A DNA stretch of 64,000 bases, from contig NZ_CANMCZ010000002.1 in assembly GCF_947496485.1 (NCBI RefSeq), positions 62,001-126,000 on the forward strand. Reading direction: 5' to 3'. Below, in pieces: positions 9,236-18,632 of this stretch; positions within the stretch are counted from its first letter, which is position 1, and every line of letters starts with the position of its first letter. The notes beneath the pieces are model-generated. The model had not been told where the DNA came from and ran no database searches. It saw nothing but the letters and a program-made list of their open reading frames with translations. A program made the translations under genes and the position numbers. Source of the stretch: an uncultured Winogradskyella sp. Its GTDB lineage: Bacteria; Bacteroidota; Bacteroidia; Flavobacteriales; Flavobacteriaceae.

Positions 9236-9997
9236 ATGAAACATGTTGTCTTTACTTTATTAGCGTTTTTAATTTTTAGTTGTAAAAACGAGGCTAAAGT
9301 TGAGTCCTTATCTGCTGATGAGATTATCAATAGATCTATTAAAGTTTCTGGGGGAAACAATTTTGATTCAATTGCTATTGTCATAAAATTTAATTTTAGA
9401 GATATTATGTATAAATCATCTTATACACCAGAAGCAAGAGTTTTATCTAGACTGATAGTAAAAGAAGATGATTCGATTTTGGACTTTTTGAAGGGTGAAA
9501 CTTTTGAGCGCTATGTAAATGATAAACCTATAAAAGTTGAAGATTCTATGGCTGTAAAATATAAGGCTTCAGTGAACTCAGTACATTACTTTTCTGTTTT
9601 ACCTTATGGTTTAAATGATAAAGCAGTCAATAAAACCTTATTAGGAGAAGAGAAAATTAATGATAAATTCTATTATAAAATTAAAGTCACTTTTAATCAA
9701 GAAGGTGGAGGAGAGGATTATGAGGATGTTTTTATATACTGGATTGATAAAGAGTTATTTAAAGTAGATTACCTCGCGTATTCATATAATGAAGAAGATG
9801 GTGTAGGTATGCGCTTTAGAGAAGCTTATAATGAGCGCTATGTTAACGGCTTACGCTTTGTAGATTACAATAATTACAAAGCAGAAGATGCTACAATTCA
9901 GCTTTTAGATTTAGGAAAAGCTTTTGATAAAAATCAATTAAAATTACTATCTAAAATAGAACTCGAAAATGTTACAGTTGATTTAATCAACCTTTAA
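9236..9997 (+). CDS. DUF6503-type lipoprotein
   Basis: 253 residues with a lipoprotein signal (LIFSC, Cys16). The mature part begins with the ADEIINRSIKVSGGNNFDSI pattern seen in DUF6503 and LolA/LppX-like outer-membrane lipoprotein-carrier folds, and continues as beta strands. A role in binding a lipid or other hydrophobic ligand is possible from fold resemblance only. The 3' end overlaps the convergent phosphatase-fusion gene by 15 bp (9983-9997). Confidence 0.65.
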   Translation: MKHVVFTLLAFLIFSCKNEAKVESLSADEIINRSIKVSGGNNFDSIAIVIKFNFRDIMYKSSYTPEARVLSRLIVKEDDSILDFLKGETFERYVNDKPIKVEDSMAVKYKASVNSVHYFSVLPYGLNDKAVNKTLLGEEKINDKFYYKIKVTFNQEGGGEDYEDVFIYWIDKELFKVDYLAYSYNEEDGVGMRFREAYNERYVNGLRFVDYNNYKAEDATIQLLDLGKAFDKNQLKLLSKIELENVTVDLINL

Positions 9998-10867
9998 AAC
10001 TGTCGAAGTTTTTGAATCTCCAGTTACTGTGACGATATACAAGTTTGCATTGTTATTGTCATCAATCATATCATACTTCTTTTCACCTAATAGTCCATTT
10101 GTAAACATTGGAGTGGTGTTACTATGGCCAACAACAAGTACTGTTTTTCCATTTGTTTTTTCCATGAATTCTTTTGGATTCATGTTTCTAGGATCGTAAA
10201 ATGAAACGTCGACTTTATTTGCTTTTGCCGTTGGAGCAGCAGTTTCTTTTGTTCTGTTATAATTAGTAGAATAGACCATGTCAAATTTTACATCTTTTAA
10301 AACTTCGGCCCAATTATCGGCACGTTTAAGGCCAGCTTCTGTTAGGTGAGGATCTCTATTAGTTTTATCTGAGCGGTCTTTTTCGGCATGTCTTATTAAG
10401 TAATAGGTTGTTGTGGTTGTTTTAACTTCTTTTTCGTAAGGACCTTCCCAAATCACTTGTTCTATCATCCATTTGCCTTCATCTTTAGAAAGTAAAACGT
10501 AATCAATTCCCCAATTGGCGGTAACTTTTGCAGATGCAATATGATTACCAATGTCTAATACTTCTACATTTCTGATTTTATCTTCGTCTCTAGTTTTACC
10601 TTCAGCCTTCATTTTTGTTACAAAAGCCATTGCTTTATCATAACTCATATGGTCATAATATTCGTACTCACCAGATTCTTTATTTTTCCAGTAGCCAAAT
10701 TTATTTAACCGAGGTTTTATAGCTGCTTTTAGTTTGGTTGTATCACCTTTATAAAATGCATCTACATAATTGTTTAGTGTAGCTTCGATCTGTGCTTTGT
10801 CTGAAGTTTCTTGAGAAAAAACTGTGAAAGATAGAGAGAGGCATAATGCGAGGATAAAAGATTTCAT
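9983..10867 (-). CDS. Secreted SnoaL-like / SixA-type histidine phosphatase fusion
   Basis: 294 residues with two domains after a signal peptide (to VFSQ). Residues about 22-145 are an NTF2/SnoaL (lumazine-binding-like) domain, with IEATLNNYVDAFYKGDTTKL at its start and EGKWMIEQVIWEGPY at its end. Residues about 153-290 are a histidine phosphatase: YYLIRHAEKD holds the nucleophile His in the RHA/RHG motif, LTEAGLKRA the R-pocket helix, and VLVVGHSNTTP the second catalytic His. A periplasmic phosphomonoesterase or phosphohistidine phosphatase activity is likely, but the substrate is unknown. The pairing of these two domains is uncommon in my experience. Confidence 0.8.
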   Translation of the reverse strand: MKSFILALCLSLSFTVFSQETSDKAQIEATLNNYVDAFYKGDTTKLKAAIKPRLNKFGYWKNKESGEYEYYDHMSYDKAMAFVTKMKAEGKTRDEDKIRNVEVLDIGNHIASAKVTANWGIDYVLLSKDEGKWMIEQVIWEGPYEKEVKTTTTTYYLIRHAEKDRSDKTNRDPHLTEAGLKRADNWAEVLKDVKFDMVYSTNYNRTKETAAPTAKANKVDVSFYDPRNMNPKEFMEKTNGKTVLVVGHSNTTPMFTNGLLGEKKYDMIDDNNNANLYIVTVTGDSKTSTVLKVD

Positions 10868-10946
10868 GATGAGATTGATTAATTAATATCATCAAATATA
10901 ACCTAGAATGGCAATAAATTTTTTAAAAAGTATGTTAAATGCGTAC

Positions 10947-11378
10947 TCAAGGTATTCGTTCTAAATAATAATTCCACCCATCGTTATAACCTTGACCAAA
11001 AAACAATTCTGTATCTTCATTTAATAAGCTAAAATGATTTCTACTATTATTGTTGAAAATCAAAATTTCAGAAGGAGAGCCTCCAAACAGACATCCAGGG
11101 TCACGAATGCAATCAGTGATTATTTCATATTCTAAAGTCTCACTATCAACCTCAGGAATAATACTTATAATATTAAATGTACCATCTGTATTAAATTTAT
11201 AAGTAACATCACCTGGATTATAGGTTTCTTCTAAAGAGCTCCACACTATTCTTCGATTTAACTGCCACTCTCCAATAATTGGATCGCTATGCGGATTGTC
11301 GTCATTACTATTATTGTCTTCAGAACATGATAATATAACAAATGATAATAAAAATATAAGAATGTGTATTGGTTTCAT
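10947..11378 (-). CDS. Small lipocalin-like lipoprotein
   Basis: 143 residues with lipobox VILSC (Cys18) followed by an Asn/Asp-rich linker (SEDNNSNDDNPHSD). The domain opens with PIIGEWQLNRRIVW and has YKFNTDGTFNI, the typical lipocalin-like domain wording of Bacteroidota lipoproteins. Two cysteines (CIRDPGC) may form a disulfide. Ligand unknown. It appears monocistronic, between the phosphatase fusion and deoD. Confidence 0.65.
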   Translation of the reverse strand: MKPIHILIFLLSFVILSCSEDNNSNDDNPHSDPIIGEWQLNRRIVWSSLEETYNPGDVTYKFNTDGTFNIISIIPEVDSETLEYEIITDCIRDPGCLFGGSPSEILIFNNNSRNHFSLLNEDTELFFGQGYNDGWNYYLERIP

Positions 11379-11444
11379 AACAGTTATTTTTTATAGCTCA
11401 TCTAAGATACTAAAATTTAATAAACTGTAATTGAAAAACTAAGT

Positions 11445-12143
11445 CTAAGCTAACTCCAAAGCAATTTCAATCATATCCCTAAAGGTGCTCTCACGTTCTT
11501 TACTCGTCGTGCGATCACCAGTCACTAAAGAATCTGAAATTGTAAGAATAGCCAAAGCACTAACATTGTGCTGTGCTGCAACAGTGTATAAACCAGCTGC
11601 TTCCATCTCTACACATAGTACTCCAAATTTGGACCACTTCTTATAAGATTCAAAATCATCAGCATAGAACACATCACTACTCAGGACATTCCCAGCTTTT
11701 AAAGGAATATTTTTTGCTTTTGCAACTTCGACAGCTTTAAGAAAGAGTTCAAAATCTGCTGTTGGTGCATAGTCTGCGCCACCAAATCGTAATTCGTTAA
11801 TTCCATTAGTAGAAGAAGCTGCCATCGCCAACACCACATCTCTAATTTTTACATGAGGTTGGTATGAGCCTGAGCTGCCTACTCTAATGAGGTTTTTGAC
11901 ATCATATTGTGTAATGAGTTCGTGGGCATAAATAGAAATGCTTGGTACTCCCATACCTGTACCCATAGTAGATACTTTTTTGCCTTTGTAGGTGCCTGTG
12001 TAGCCCAACATATTCCTTACGGTATTGAAACACACAGGGTTTTCAAAAAAAGTTTCTGCAATCCATTTAGCTCTTAAAGGATCTCCTGGTAATAAAATAG
12101 TTTCTGCAATGTCGCCTTTCTTGGCCTCTATATGTACGCTCAT
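11445..12143 (-). CDS. deoD: Purine-nucleoside phosphorylase, DeoD type
   Basis: 232-residue cytosolic hexameric enzyme that cleaves purine (deoxy)nucleosides with phosphate. Visible motifs are [14 protein letters not shown] (phosphate-binding region), [25 protein letters not shown] and [12 protein letters not shown] (ribose and base contact). The Asp in the ISDS segment is the expected catalytic acid. It lies 27 bp downstream of deoC on the same strand, forming a deoxynucleoside salvage operon. Confidence 0.95.
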   Translation of the reverse strand: MSVHIEAKKGDIAETILLPGDPLRAKWIAETFFENPVCFNTVRNMLGYTGTYKGKKVSTMGTGMGVPSISIYAHELITQYDVKNLIRVGSSGSYQPHVKIRDVVLAMAASSTNGINELRFGGADYAPTADFELFLKAVEVAKAKNIPLKAGNVLSSDVFYADDFESYKKWSKFGVLCVEMEAAGLYTVAAQHNVSALAILTISDSLVTGDRTTSKERESTFRDMIEIALELA

Positions 12144-12170
12144 AAGACAAAATTAGTGAAAGCGATTTGA

Positions 12171-12833
12171 TTAATAACTGACATTTGACAGTTTATTAGT
12201 CATCATTGCTACACCAGCTGAAGCTCCAATTCTATCCACACCAACTTCGATATATTTTAATGCGGTTTCCGCATCTCTAATACCACCAGAGGCCTTAATT
12301 TTAAGTTGATGACGTACGGTTTTTCTCATTATTTTAACGGCAGTCAATGTTGCGCCGCTTTTAGAAAAACCAGTTGATGTTTTTACAAAATCAGCTTTAG
12401 CATCAATACAGATTTCACAAGCTTTGACGATTTCGTTTTTAGAAAGTTCACTTATTTCAAGAATTACTTTTAAAGGAGTTAAACCAATAGCGCGCTTTAC
12501 ATTACTAATATCTTTTAAAACTGCGACGTGATTTTTACTTTTAAGACGACCAATGTTCATGACCATATCTATTTCTGAAGCTCCTTGCTCTATGGCTTTT
12601 TTTGCTTCAAATATTTTGGCTTCTGTTGACATGGCTCCAAGAGGAAAACCAACGACCGTGCATATTTTAACATCTGATCTACCTAATGCCTGTTTAGCAA
12701 TATTAACGTAGCTGCTATTGACGCATACAGAATAGAAGTTATATTTTATGGCTTCTTCGCAAAGTTGAAGAATATCAGCTTCTGTAGCAGATGCACTTAA
12801 TAAGGTATGATCTATGTATCTATTTAATTCCAT
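12171..12833 (-). CDS. deoC: Deoxyribose-phosphate aldolase
   Basis: 220-residue class I aldolase that splits 2-deoxyribose-5-phosphate to glyceraldehyde-3-phosphate and acetaldehyde. Lys151 in VKTSTGFSKSGAT is the Schiff-base lysine. Lys180 in KIKASGGIRD and Asp89 in EIDMVMN complete the catalytic set. First gene of the deoC-deoD pair. The 233-bp upstream gap to 13066 holds no gene I can see. Confidence 0.96.
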   Translation of the reverse strand: MELNRYIDHTLLSASATEADILQLCEEAIKYNFYSVCVNSSYVNIAKQALGRSDVKICTVVGFPLGAMSTEAKIFEAKKAIEQGASEIDMVMNIGRLKSKNHVAVLKDISNVKRAIGLTPLKVILEISELSKNEIVKACEICIDAKADFVKTSTGFSKSGATLTAVKIMRKTVRHQLKIKASGGIRDAETALKYIEVGVDRIGASAGVAMMTNKLSNVSY

Positions 12834-13066
12834 TTTTTATATAAGTAGGGTTTAGACAAAAAATTAGCTATAGTATTCTCTACATAAAGAGGGATTACTA
12901 GACAAGTATTAATTATGTCTTAAGTTTTGTTGGAATTAAATAGCTCGATAAAATTAATCATTTATCCGTTAAAATGAATGTTAAATCTTACATTTTATTA
13001 TGCAGTTCATCGAATAATTGTTGATAACTTTGAAATCAATTCAGTATTAAGCATATAGACATTGGG

Positions 13067-13555
13067 TTAATTGCGCTTTCCTTTTGTTGTTATTTCTTTA
13101 ATCCTTTCTTCAAATATGTTTGTCTGCATTGGGTTATAAATAGTATTAAATAAGGTCATCATATCTTCAGAATGTCTCTCTCTTCTTTGATTTATGAGAT
13201 TGTAATGTGTAAAGCCACACCAAATAATAGCTTTTAACTGACTTTTATCTTCATTATACATGCGCATTTCTGCTCTTAAATTACTTTCATCAAAGTAAAT
13301 AAGTTGAGATTCTATTGTAATAGTTTCCATCAAAAAAGCGGGTTTTAGATATGCGATTTGATTACTACTAGACACCCAACTTTTGCCTTGGGTTTTTGCC
13401 ATTTTGTAAACATCTATATCATAGTTTTTTATGAGCTCATCTTCGCGATGATTCATAAAGTAATCGATATACTTTCCATTATTTAAGTGATTAAACGGGT
13501 CACAATCTTGAAACCTTATTTTAGCCCTGCTTTCAACTGTTTTTGGTAATGTCAT
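13067..13555 (-). CDS. Acyl-CoA thioesterase (hotdog fold) under TetR control
   Basis: 162-residue single-hotdog protein of the 4-hydroxybenzoyl-CoA/YbgC class. FQDCDPFNHLNN holds the catalytic Asp and the first turns of the hotdog helix. I start it at ATG 13555. A TTG at 13582 would extend it into the palindrome at 13571-13594, which makes better sense as an operator. It lies just downstream of the tetR gene and its promoter is covered by an operator identical in core to the one in front of tetR, so it is probably a main target of that repressor. The acyl substrate is unknown. Confidence 0.82.
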   Translation of the reverse strand: MTLPKTVESRAKIRFQDCDPFNHLNNGKYIDYFMNHREDELIKNYDIDVYKMAKTQGKSWVSSSNQIAYLKPAFLMETITIESQLIYFDESNLRAEMRMYNEDKSQLKAIIWCGFTHYNLINQRRERHSEDMMTLFNTIYNPMQTNIFEERIKEITTKGKRN

Positions 13556-13570
13556 CTTTATTTGTTTTTT

Positions 13571-13594
13571 AAAATATACCAAACGGTATATTTT
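13571..13594. promoter_or_regulatory. TetR operator in front of the thioesterase gene
   Basis: Perfect palindrome: AAAATATACC (13571-13580), spacer AAAC, GGTATATTTT (13585-13594). It lies 16 bp upstream of the thioesterase start and shares the whole 24-base sequence with the second operator at 14223-14246. Two identical palindromes bracketing a tetR gene are strong evidence of TetR binding sites. Confidence 0.8.
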
Positions 13595-13608
13595 TGGTTA
13601 AAAAAATA

Positions 13609-14205
13609 TTAAGCTTTTAGCTCATTTGTAATCATATCATTAATTTGATTCATGGTATCATTCATATAAAACTCATCATCCATAGTGTACGTCATAAATA
13701 TGGCACCTTGTATCATGGTATCTAGGCGTTTAGCGTATTGCATGGCATTAATTTCTGCAGAAATCTCACCTGCTTCAATACCATCTTCAATAATAGAAGC
13801 GACTTGATCTTGAATACGCTCAATAACAACTCTAACTTTATCTAACAATTCAGAATTTTGATTATTAGCATCAACACCAATATTTAATACAGGGCATCCT
13901 CCGTAGGTTTTACTTAGTTTATAGTAGTCTCTATAAAAATCAGAAATTAAATATAGTTTTTGAATTGGTGAATCACTTTTGCTTATGTATTCTGATATCA
14001 TGGACATTAGTTTTTTCACTGTATGTTTAAAAGCGGCAATGGCTAGGTCTTCTTTGTTTTTAAAATTACCATAAATAGCACCTTTGGTGAGACCAGTTGC
14101 AGAAGTTAAATCACTCATACTAGTTGCTGCATAGCCATTTTTATTAAAAATTGGTGCAACAGTTTCTAAAATGTATTGTGTTGTAAGCTCAGATTTTGTA
14201 ATCAT
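13609..14205 (-). CDS. TetR/AcrR-family repressor
   Basis: 198 residues from ATG 14205; a TTG three codons upstream is less likely. The N-terminal DNA-binding domain has the classic TetR helix-turn-helix: GYAATSMSDLTSATGLTKG, then AIYGNFKNKEDL. The C-terminal two thirds is a helical ligand domain with one Cys (YGGCPVLN). The gene is preceded by an extended operator (14215-14254) and followed by a second copy before the thioesterase, so it probably represses both. The inducer is likely an acyl-CoA or small hydrophobic compound, but that is inferred only from the thioesterase neighbour. Confidence 0.88.
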   Translation of the reverse strand: MITKSELTTQYILETVAPIFNKNGYAATSMSDLTSATGLTKGAIYGNFKNKEDLAIAAFKHTVKKLMSMISEYISKSDSPIQKLYLISDFYRDYYKLSKTYGGCPVLNIGVDANNQNSELLDKVRVVIERIQDQVASIIEDGIEAGEISAEINAMQYAKRLDTMIQGAIFMTYTMDDEFYMNDTMNQINDMITNELKA

Positions 14206-14214
14206 ATAAAACAA

Positions 14215-14254
14215 AAATAGTAAAAATATACCAAACGGTATATTTTTACTATTT
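14215..14254. promoter_or_regulatory. TetR autoregulatory operator, extended palindrome
   Basis: Arms of 18 bp are perfect: AAATAGTAAAAATATACC (14215-14232) and GGTATATTTTTACTATTT (14237-14254), with spacer AAAC. The central 24 bases equal the operator at 13571-13594. It starts 9 bp upstream of the tetR start codon. An ATTT microsatellite (about five units) continues from 14251. Confidence 0.8.
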
Positions 14255-14288
14255 ATTTATTTATTTATTTATAATAATTAAGATTACT

Positions 14289-15152
14289 TTATTCTAAAAC
14301 AGGTGTCACTTTATAGCCAGCTTCTCTAAGTAAATTGATGACTCCAGTTTCTCCTGCTAAATGACCAGCACCAACTCCAAAAAATGTTGGTTGATCTTTA
14401 GCGTAGTCACCAATTTTTGAGATCCAGTTTTTATTTCTATTTTCCAACATAATATCTTGGTGTTTTGCTATTGAAGAGTCCTCATCATCATCCATCATGT
14501 CAACCATAGCATCGATATTTTCTTCTTTGTAGACTTTTAGCATCTTTGCAAATGTTTCTTTGTCATTAGTCAAGTTATCTTTTGCTGTTTTTAATAAATC
14601 TGCAACTTGGTCTTCATAAGGAATATCCTCAAAAACTTGCATTTGGTCTTCAATGGTTTCTAATCCATTAATTTCTTCTTCTTGTTCTTTTGCAACTTTC
14701 ATGAGTTCTTCTTCAAAGGATTGCATTGGACAATCAATCATTTTAGGATACATCATAGCGATTAAGAAAAAGGGCTTTATGGTTTCTACCATTTTTAATG
14801 GCATACCAACTTCTTTAGTTATTAAGGCATCTATAATAGCAAATTCTTCTTCAGAAACTAAATCGCTAATCTTTTTTCCATCCTTCATGTACATGCCTCC
14901 CATCATTTTAGTTTGCATTGATGGATCGTCCATATCGATTTCTAAAACAATTTGAGACGTTTCATCTAAAGCTTTCTGTACGTCGGCTTCTAAAGTTGCA
15001 TCACAGGTAATATGAATGGTTCCGAATAAATATGATGCGTTTTCTAAATCGTTACCCTCAATTTTCCAAAGGATTGAATTTTCTAATTTCTGAGCATTTA
15101 TAGACAGAATTGATAAGCAGGTTAAAACTAAAATTGATAGTGTTCTCTTCAT
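14289..15152 (-). CDS. TraB/GumN-family secreted protein
   Basis: 287 residues with a signal peptide ending SINAQ (about residue 20). The family hallmarks are at both ends: SILWKIEGN, then YLFGTIHI near residue 45, and FFGVGAGHLAGETGVINLL near the C-terminus, with the GTIH and GxGHL motifs that are proposed metal or active-site residues (the family is thought to be related to Tiki/TraB metalloproteases). Residues about 215-240 are acidic (MDDDEDSS). It lies upstream of tetR on the same strand, with the operator between them. Confidence 0.85.
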   Translation of the reverse strand: MKRTLSILVLTCLSILSINAQKLENSILWKIEGNDLENASYLFGTIHITCDATLEADVQKALDETSQIVLEIDMDDPSMQTKMMGGMYMKDGKKISDLVSEEEFAIIDALITKEVGMPLKMVETIKPFFLIAMMYPKMIDCPMQSFEEELMKVAKEQEEEINGLETIEDQMQVFEDIPYEDQVADLLKTAKDNLTNDKETFAKMLKVYKEENIDAMVDMMDDDEDSSIAKHQDIMLENRNKNWISKIGDYAKDQPTFFGVGAGHLAGETGVINLLREAGYKVTPVLE

Positions 15153-15316
15153 TATATATGTTTTGATTTTGAACTATAAGTAGTAAAAATCTGTAATTTG
15201 TTACAAAAGGAAAGCAACACTTCCAACTTTCGAGAGCTACTCGACTTGAATTCAGTGTTGCTTTAACCAACCAATCAATATAAAGACTGTTTGTAACCGA
15301 TTATGTTACAGTTTGT

Positions 15317-17923
15317 TTATAATTCTTCTACAACTAAATCTCCTTGATTTCTAAAGACGAGTTGTCCGTCAAATTCATCTAATAGAATAATACTGTCTGT
15401 AGTGACTTTACCAGCGAGTATCTCTTTACTCAACTGATTTAGTACATCTTTTTGTATCACTCTTTTCACAGGTCTTGCTCCATATTCTGGATTGTAACCT
15501 TTATCAGCTAAGTAAGTAATAGCTTCTTCTGTGGCATCAAAAGTAATACCTTGTTGAGCTATCATTTTTGTGACGTTTTTCAGTTGCAATCCAACAATCT
15601 TAATAATGTTCTCTTTAGATAAGGGTGTAAACATTATCGTGTCATCGATACGGTTTAAAAACTCTGGTCTTACAGTTTGTTTTAATAAGCCTAAAACATC
15701 CACTTTTGCAGCTTCAATGGCTGAAGGAATATCCTTTGTGGCTTCAAAACGCTCTTGTATAATATGACTTCCCATGTTAGAGGTCATAATGATAATGGTG
15801 TTTTTAAAATCCGCAATACGTCCTTTGTTATCTGTTAAACGGCCTTCATCTAATACTTGTAATAAAATATTAAACGTATCTGGATGCGCTTTTTCAATTT
15901 CATCTAACAATACCACTGAATACGGTTTACGTCTTACAGCTTCGGTTAATTGGCCTCCTTCATCATAACCTACATATCCTGGAGGTGCACCGACCAATCT
16001 ACTCACGGCATGGCGTTCTTGATATTCACTCATATCAATACGTGTCATGGCATTTTCATCATCAAAGAGGTATTCTGCTAAGGCTTTTGCCAATTCTGTT
16101 TTACCAACACCAGTTGTACCTAGGAATAAAAAGGTTCCTATTGGTTTTTGTGGGTTTTGTAAACCAGCTCTAGAACGTCTCACAGCATCACTAACTGCTT
16201 CAATGGCTTCTTCTTGTCCGACAACACGCTTATGCAATTCGTCTTCCAATTTTAAAAGCTTTTCGCGCTCACTCTGTATCATCTTGGTGACAGGAATTCC
16301 TGTCCATTTGGCAACAACATCAGCAATATCCTCATAAGTGACTTCCTCTTTTATTAAGGATGTTTCTTTCTGTTCGGATAATTCCTTTTGAAACTTTTCA
16401 AGTTGTTCTGTAGCATCCTTAATTTTTCCATAGCGGATTTCTGCTACTTTTCCGTAATCACCTTCACGCTCAGCACGTTCTGCTTCGAGCTTAAAGTTTT
16501 CAATATCTTGTTTTATAGTCTGAATGTTTTCTACAACCTCTTTTTCAGATTTCCATTTTGCATTCAGTTCGTTACGCTCTTCTTTTAGATTTGCTAAATC
16601 GGCTTTTAAGCTTTTTAGTTTCGATTCATCTTTTTCGCGCTTAATGGCTTCATGCTCAATTTCTAATTGCATAATCTTACGATCCAATACATCTAATTCT
16701 TCTGGTTTAGAATTGATTTCCATACGCAGTTTAGAAGCTGCTTCATCCATTAAGTCAATGGCTTTATCAGGAAGAAAACGATTGGTAATGTAGCGTTCTG
16801 ATAACTCCACAGCGCCAATAATCGCCTCATCTTTAATTCTAACCTTGTGATGTGTCTCATATTTTTCTTTGATACCTCTAAGGATAGAAATTGCACTTTC
16901 TGTATCTGGTTCGTTGACTTGCACTTTCTGGAAACGACGCTCCAAAGCTTTGTCTTGTTCAAAGTATTTTTGATACTCATCTAAAGTCGTTGCACCAATA
17001 GCTCTCAATTCTCCACGAGCCAAAGCCGGTTTTAAAATATTAGCCGCATCCATAGCACCTTGGCCACCACCAGCACCAACTAAGGTGTGAATCTCGTCAA
17101 TAAAGAGTACGATATCACCATCACTAGTGGTCACTTCTTTAATGACTGCTTTTAGACGCTCTTCAAATTCGCCTTTAAATTTTGCACCAGCAATCAACGC
17201 TCCCATGTCTAAAGCGAAAATTTGTTTGTCTTTAAGATTCTCAGGAATATCACCATCAATAATTCGATGTGCTAAACCTTCTGCAATGGCTGTTTTACCA
17301 GTACCAGGTTCACCGACTAATATTGGGTTGTTTTTTGTTCTACGCGATAAAATTTGAAGGATTCTACGAATTTCTTCATCACGACCAATTACAGGATCTA
17401 ACTTACCATCTTGGGCTAACTGATTTAAGTTTTTAGCATATTTGTTTAATGCGTTATAGGTTTCTTCCTGACTTTGAGACGTTACGCGATCTCCTTGGCG
17501 TAATTCTTCAATGGCAGCATTTAAGCCTTTTTCAGTAACTCCTTGGTCTTTTAAAATCTGAGCAATTTTACTTTTAGATTTAAAAATCGCTAATACTAGA
17601 TGCTCAATAGATACAAAGTCATCATTCATCTTCTTTGCAATGATTGACGCCTCGTTTAAAGCTTTACTTGCATCTCTAGAGAGCATAATATCACCTCCAG
17701 AAACCTTAGGGAAACTTTCTAGTTCTTTGTCTAATATTTGTTGGAGTATAGACACATTAACATTCAACTTCTTAAGAAGGAATGGTAATACATTTTCATC
17801 AACATTAAAAAGCGCTTTAAAAATGTGCTCATTTTCTATTTGCTGATGTCCAAAACCTTGGGCAAGCTGCTGTGCTTGCTGTATGGCTTCTTGCGATTTA
17901 ATTGTATAATTATTAAAGTTCAT
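15317..17923 (-). CDS. clpB: ATP-dependent disaggregase ClpB
   Basis: 868-residue Hsp100 chaperone that works with DnaK to dissolve protein aggregates. Residues 1-145 are the Clp N domain. The first AAA+ module has Walker A GEPGTGKT at 204-211. A coiled-coil middle domain (about 400-530, from [18 protein letters not shown]) marks it as ClpB rather than ClpA or ClpC. The second AAA+ module has [14 protein letters not shown], and ends with the C-terminal dimerisation region. Full length and intact. No heat-shock operator was recognised in the 163-bp upstream gap. Confidence 0.97.
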   Translation of the reverse strand: MNFNNYTIKSQEAIQQAQQLAQGFGHQQIENEHIFKALFNVDENVLPFLLKKLNVNVSILQQILDKELESFPKVSGGDIMLSRDASKALNEASIIAKKMNDDFVSIEHLVLAIFKSKSKIAQILKDQGVTEKGLNAAIEELRQGDRVTSQSQEETYNALNKYAKNLNQLAQDGKLDPVIGRDEEIRRILQILSRRTKNNPILVGEPGTGKTAIAEGLAHRIIDGDIPENLKDKQIFALDMGALIAGAKFKGEFEERLKAVIKEVTTSDGDIVLFIDEIHTLVGAGGGQGAMDAANILKPALARGELRAIGATTLDEYQKYFEQDKALERRFQKVQVNEPDTESAISILRGIKEKYETHHKVRIKDEAIIGAVELSERYITNRFLPDKAIDLMDEAASKLRMEINSKPEELDVLDRKIMQLEIEHEAIKREKDESKLKSLKADLANLKEERNELNAKWKSEKEVVENIQTIKQDIENFKLEAERAEREGDYGKVAEIRYGKIKDATEQLEKFQKELSEQKETSLIKEEVTYEDIADVVAKWTGIPVTKMIQSEREKLLKLEDELHKRVVGQEEAIEAVSDAVRRSRAGLQNPQKPIGTFLFLGTTGVGKTELAKALAEYLFDDENAMTRIDMSEYQERHAVSRLVGAPPGYVGYDEGGQLTEAVRRKPYSVVLLDEIEKAHPDTFNILLQVLDEGRLTDNKGRIADFKNTIIIMTSNMGSHIIQERFEATKDIPSAIEAAKVDVLGLLKQTVRPEFLNRIDDTIMFTPLSKENIIKIVGLQLKNVTKMIAQQGITFDATEEAITYLADKGYNPEYGARPVKRVIQKDVLNQLSKEILAGKVTTDSIILLDEFDGQLVFRNQGDLVVEEL

Positions 17924-17940
17924 ATCTTATAAATTTGTAT

Positions 17941-17958
17941 TTCCTGAGTAGGCAGGAA
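17941..17958. repeat. REP-like short palindrome (TTCCTG..CAGGAA)
   Basis: TTCCTG-AGTAGG-CAGGAA forms a 6-bp stem. A relative (CCTGCATAGGCAGG) sits at 18568-18581 on the other side of the methyltransferase gene. Such 'CCTGC...GCAGG' elements are common extragenic repeats in Flavobacteriaceae. Confidence 0.5.
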
Positions 17959-18086
17959 TCCATTTTAGTGTTTATGTTTTGCCTATCTTTAGTCAATAAT
18001 CTTACCAATACTAAAAGGTAAGAAAAAAACGACAAAATGTCTGATTTAGTGTATTCTATAATGACTTTTTGTCTTATCGATAGGCT

Positions 18087-18560
18087 ATGTTCTCACTTTA
18101 TGTAAGAAATATTATTTTCTTTATTCTCCAACCAGGTCTTGTCGTTGGTTTAATTCCTTATGTGCTGTTGCGACGTAAAATAAGATCTATTTTAGAGGGC
18201 GACTTAGGCATCTTAAATTACTTAGGTATTGTTGTAATGGCATTAGGATTATCAATTGTATTATATTGCATTTACAGATTTATTGTGGAAGGCAAAGGCA
18301 CTTTATCTCCAGCAGATAGAACAAAGGCGTTAGTCGTTAAAGGACTGTATAACTATACAAGAAACCCAATGTATGTTGGGATTCTGTTGATTTTGATAGG
18401 TGAAGTGTTGTTTACAGGCTCAATGCGACTCTTGGTATATACCATCGCAGTTGCGATTGCATTCCATGGCTTTGTAATTTTTGTTGAAGAACCAAGACTA
18501 ACCAGAGACTTTAAGTCTGACTATCTTCATTATATGGATAAAGTAAGACGATGGTTTTAA
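18087..18560 (+). CDS. Isoprenylcysteine carboxyl methyltransferase-like membrane protein
   Basis: 157-residue integral membrane protein with four or five hydrophobic segments. The C-terminal half carries the ICMT/PEMT SAM-binding signature: GLYNYTRNPMYVG followed by FVIFVEEPRLTRDFKSDYLHYMDKV. Bacterial members methylate small molecules or lipids, and the real substrate here is unknown. Single gene between short palindromic repeats. Confidence 0.82.
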   Translation: MFSLYVRNIIFFILQPGLVVGLIPYVLLRRKIRSILEGDLGILNYLGIVVMALGLSIVLYCIYRFIVEGKGTLSPADRTKALVVKGLYNYTRNPMYVGILLILIGEVLFTGSMRLLVYTIAVAIAFHGFVIFVEEPRLTRDFKSDYLHYMDKVRRWF

Positions 18561-18567
18561 TTATATA

Positions 18568-18581
18568 CCTGCATAGGCAGG
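18568..18581. repeat. REP-like short palindrome (CCTGC..GCAGG)
   Basis: CCTGC-ATAG-GCAGG, 5-bp GC stem, just after the methyltransferase stop codon. It is related to the element at 17941-17958 and followed 15 bp later by a second hairpin. Confidence 0.5.
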
Positions 18582-18595
18582 AAAGACAAATAAGA

Positions 18596-18613
18596 TTCCC
18601 ATTTTTATGGGAA
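18596..18613. repeat. Short palindrome TTCCCAT-TTTT-ATGGGAA
   Basis: Perfect 7-bp stem with a TTTT loop, 19 bp before ytxJ. It resembles the second half of composite flavobacterial extragenic repeats that pair a CCTGC palindrome with a TTCCCA palindrome. Confidence 0.5.
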
Positions 18614-18632
18614 CTTTAAAACAAGTTTTAAG

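Noticed and set aside
15058..15270. A 70-residue minus-strand frame overlapping the start of the TraB/GumN gene
   Set aside because: It overlaps the signal-peptide end of a well-supported gene in another frame and has no family features.
15570..17846. Several open frames of 60-90 codons antisense to clpB
   Set aside because: They lie wholly inside a highly conserved gene on the other strand, have no recognisable protein features, and are expected by chance opposite a long coding sequence.
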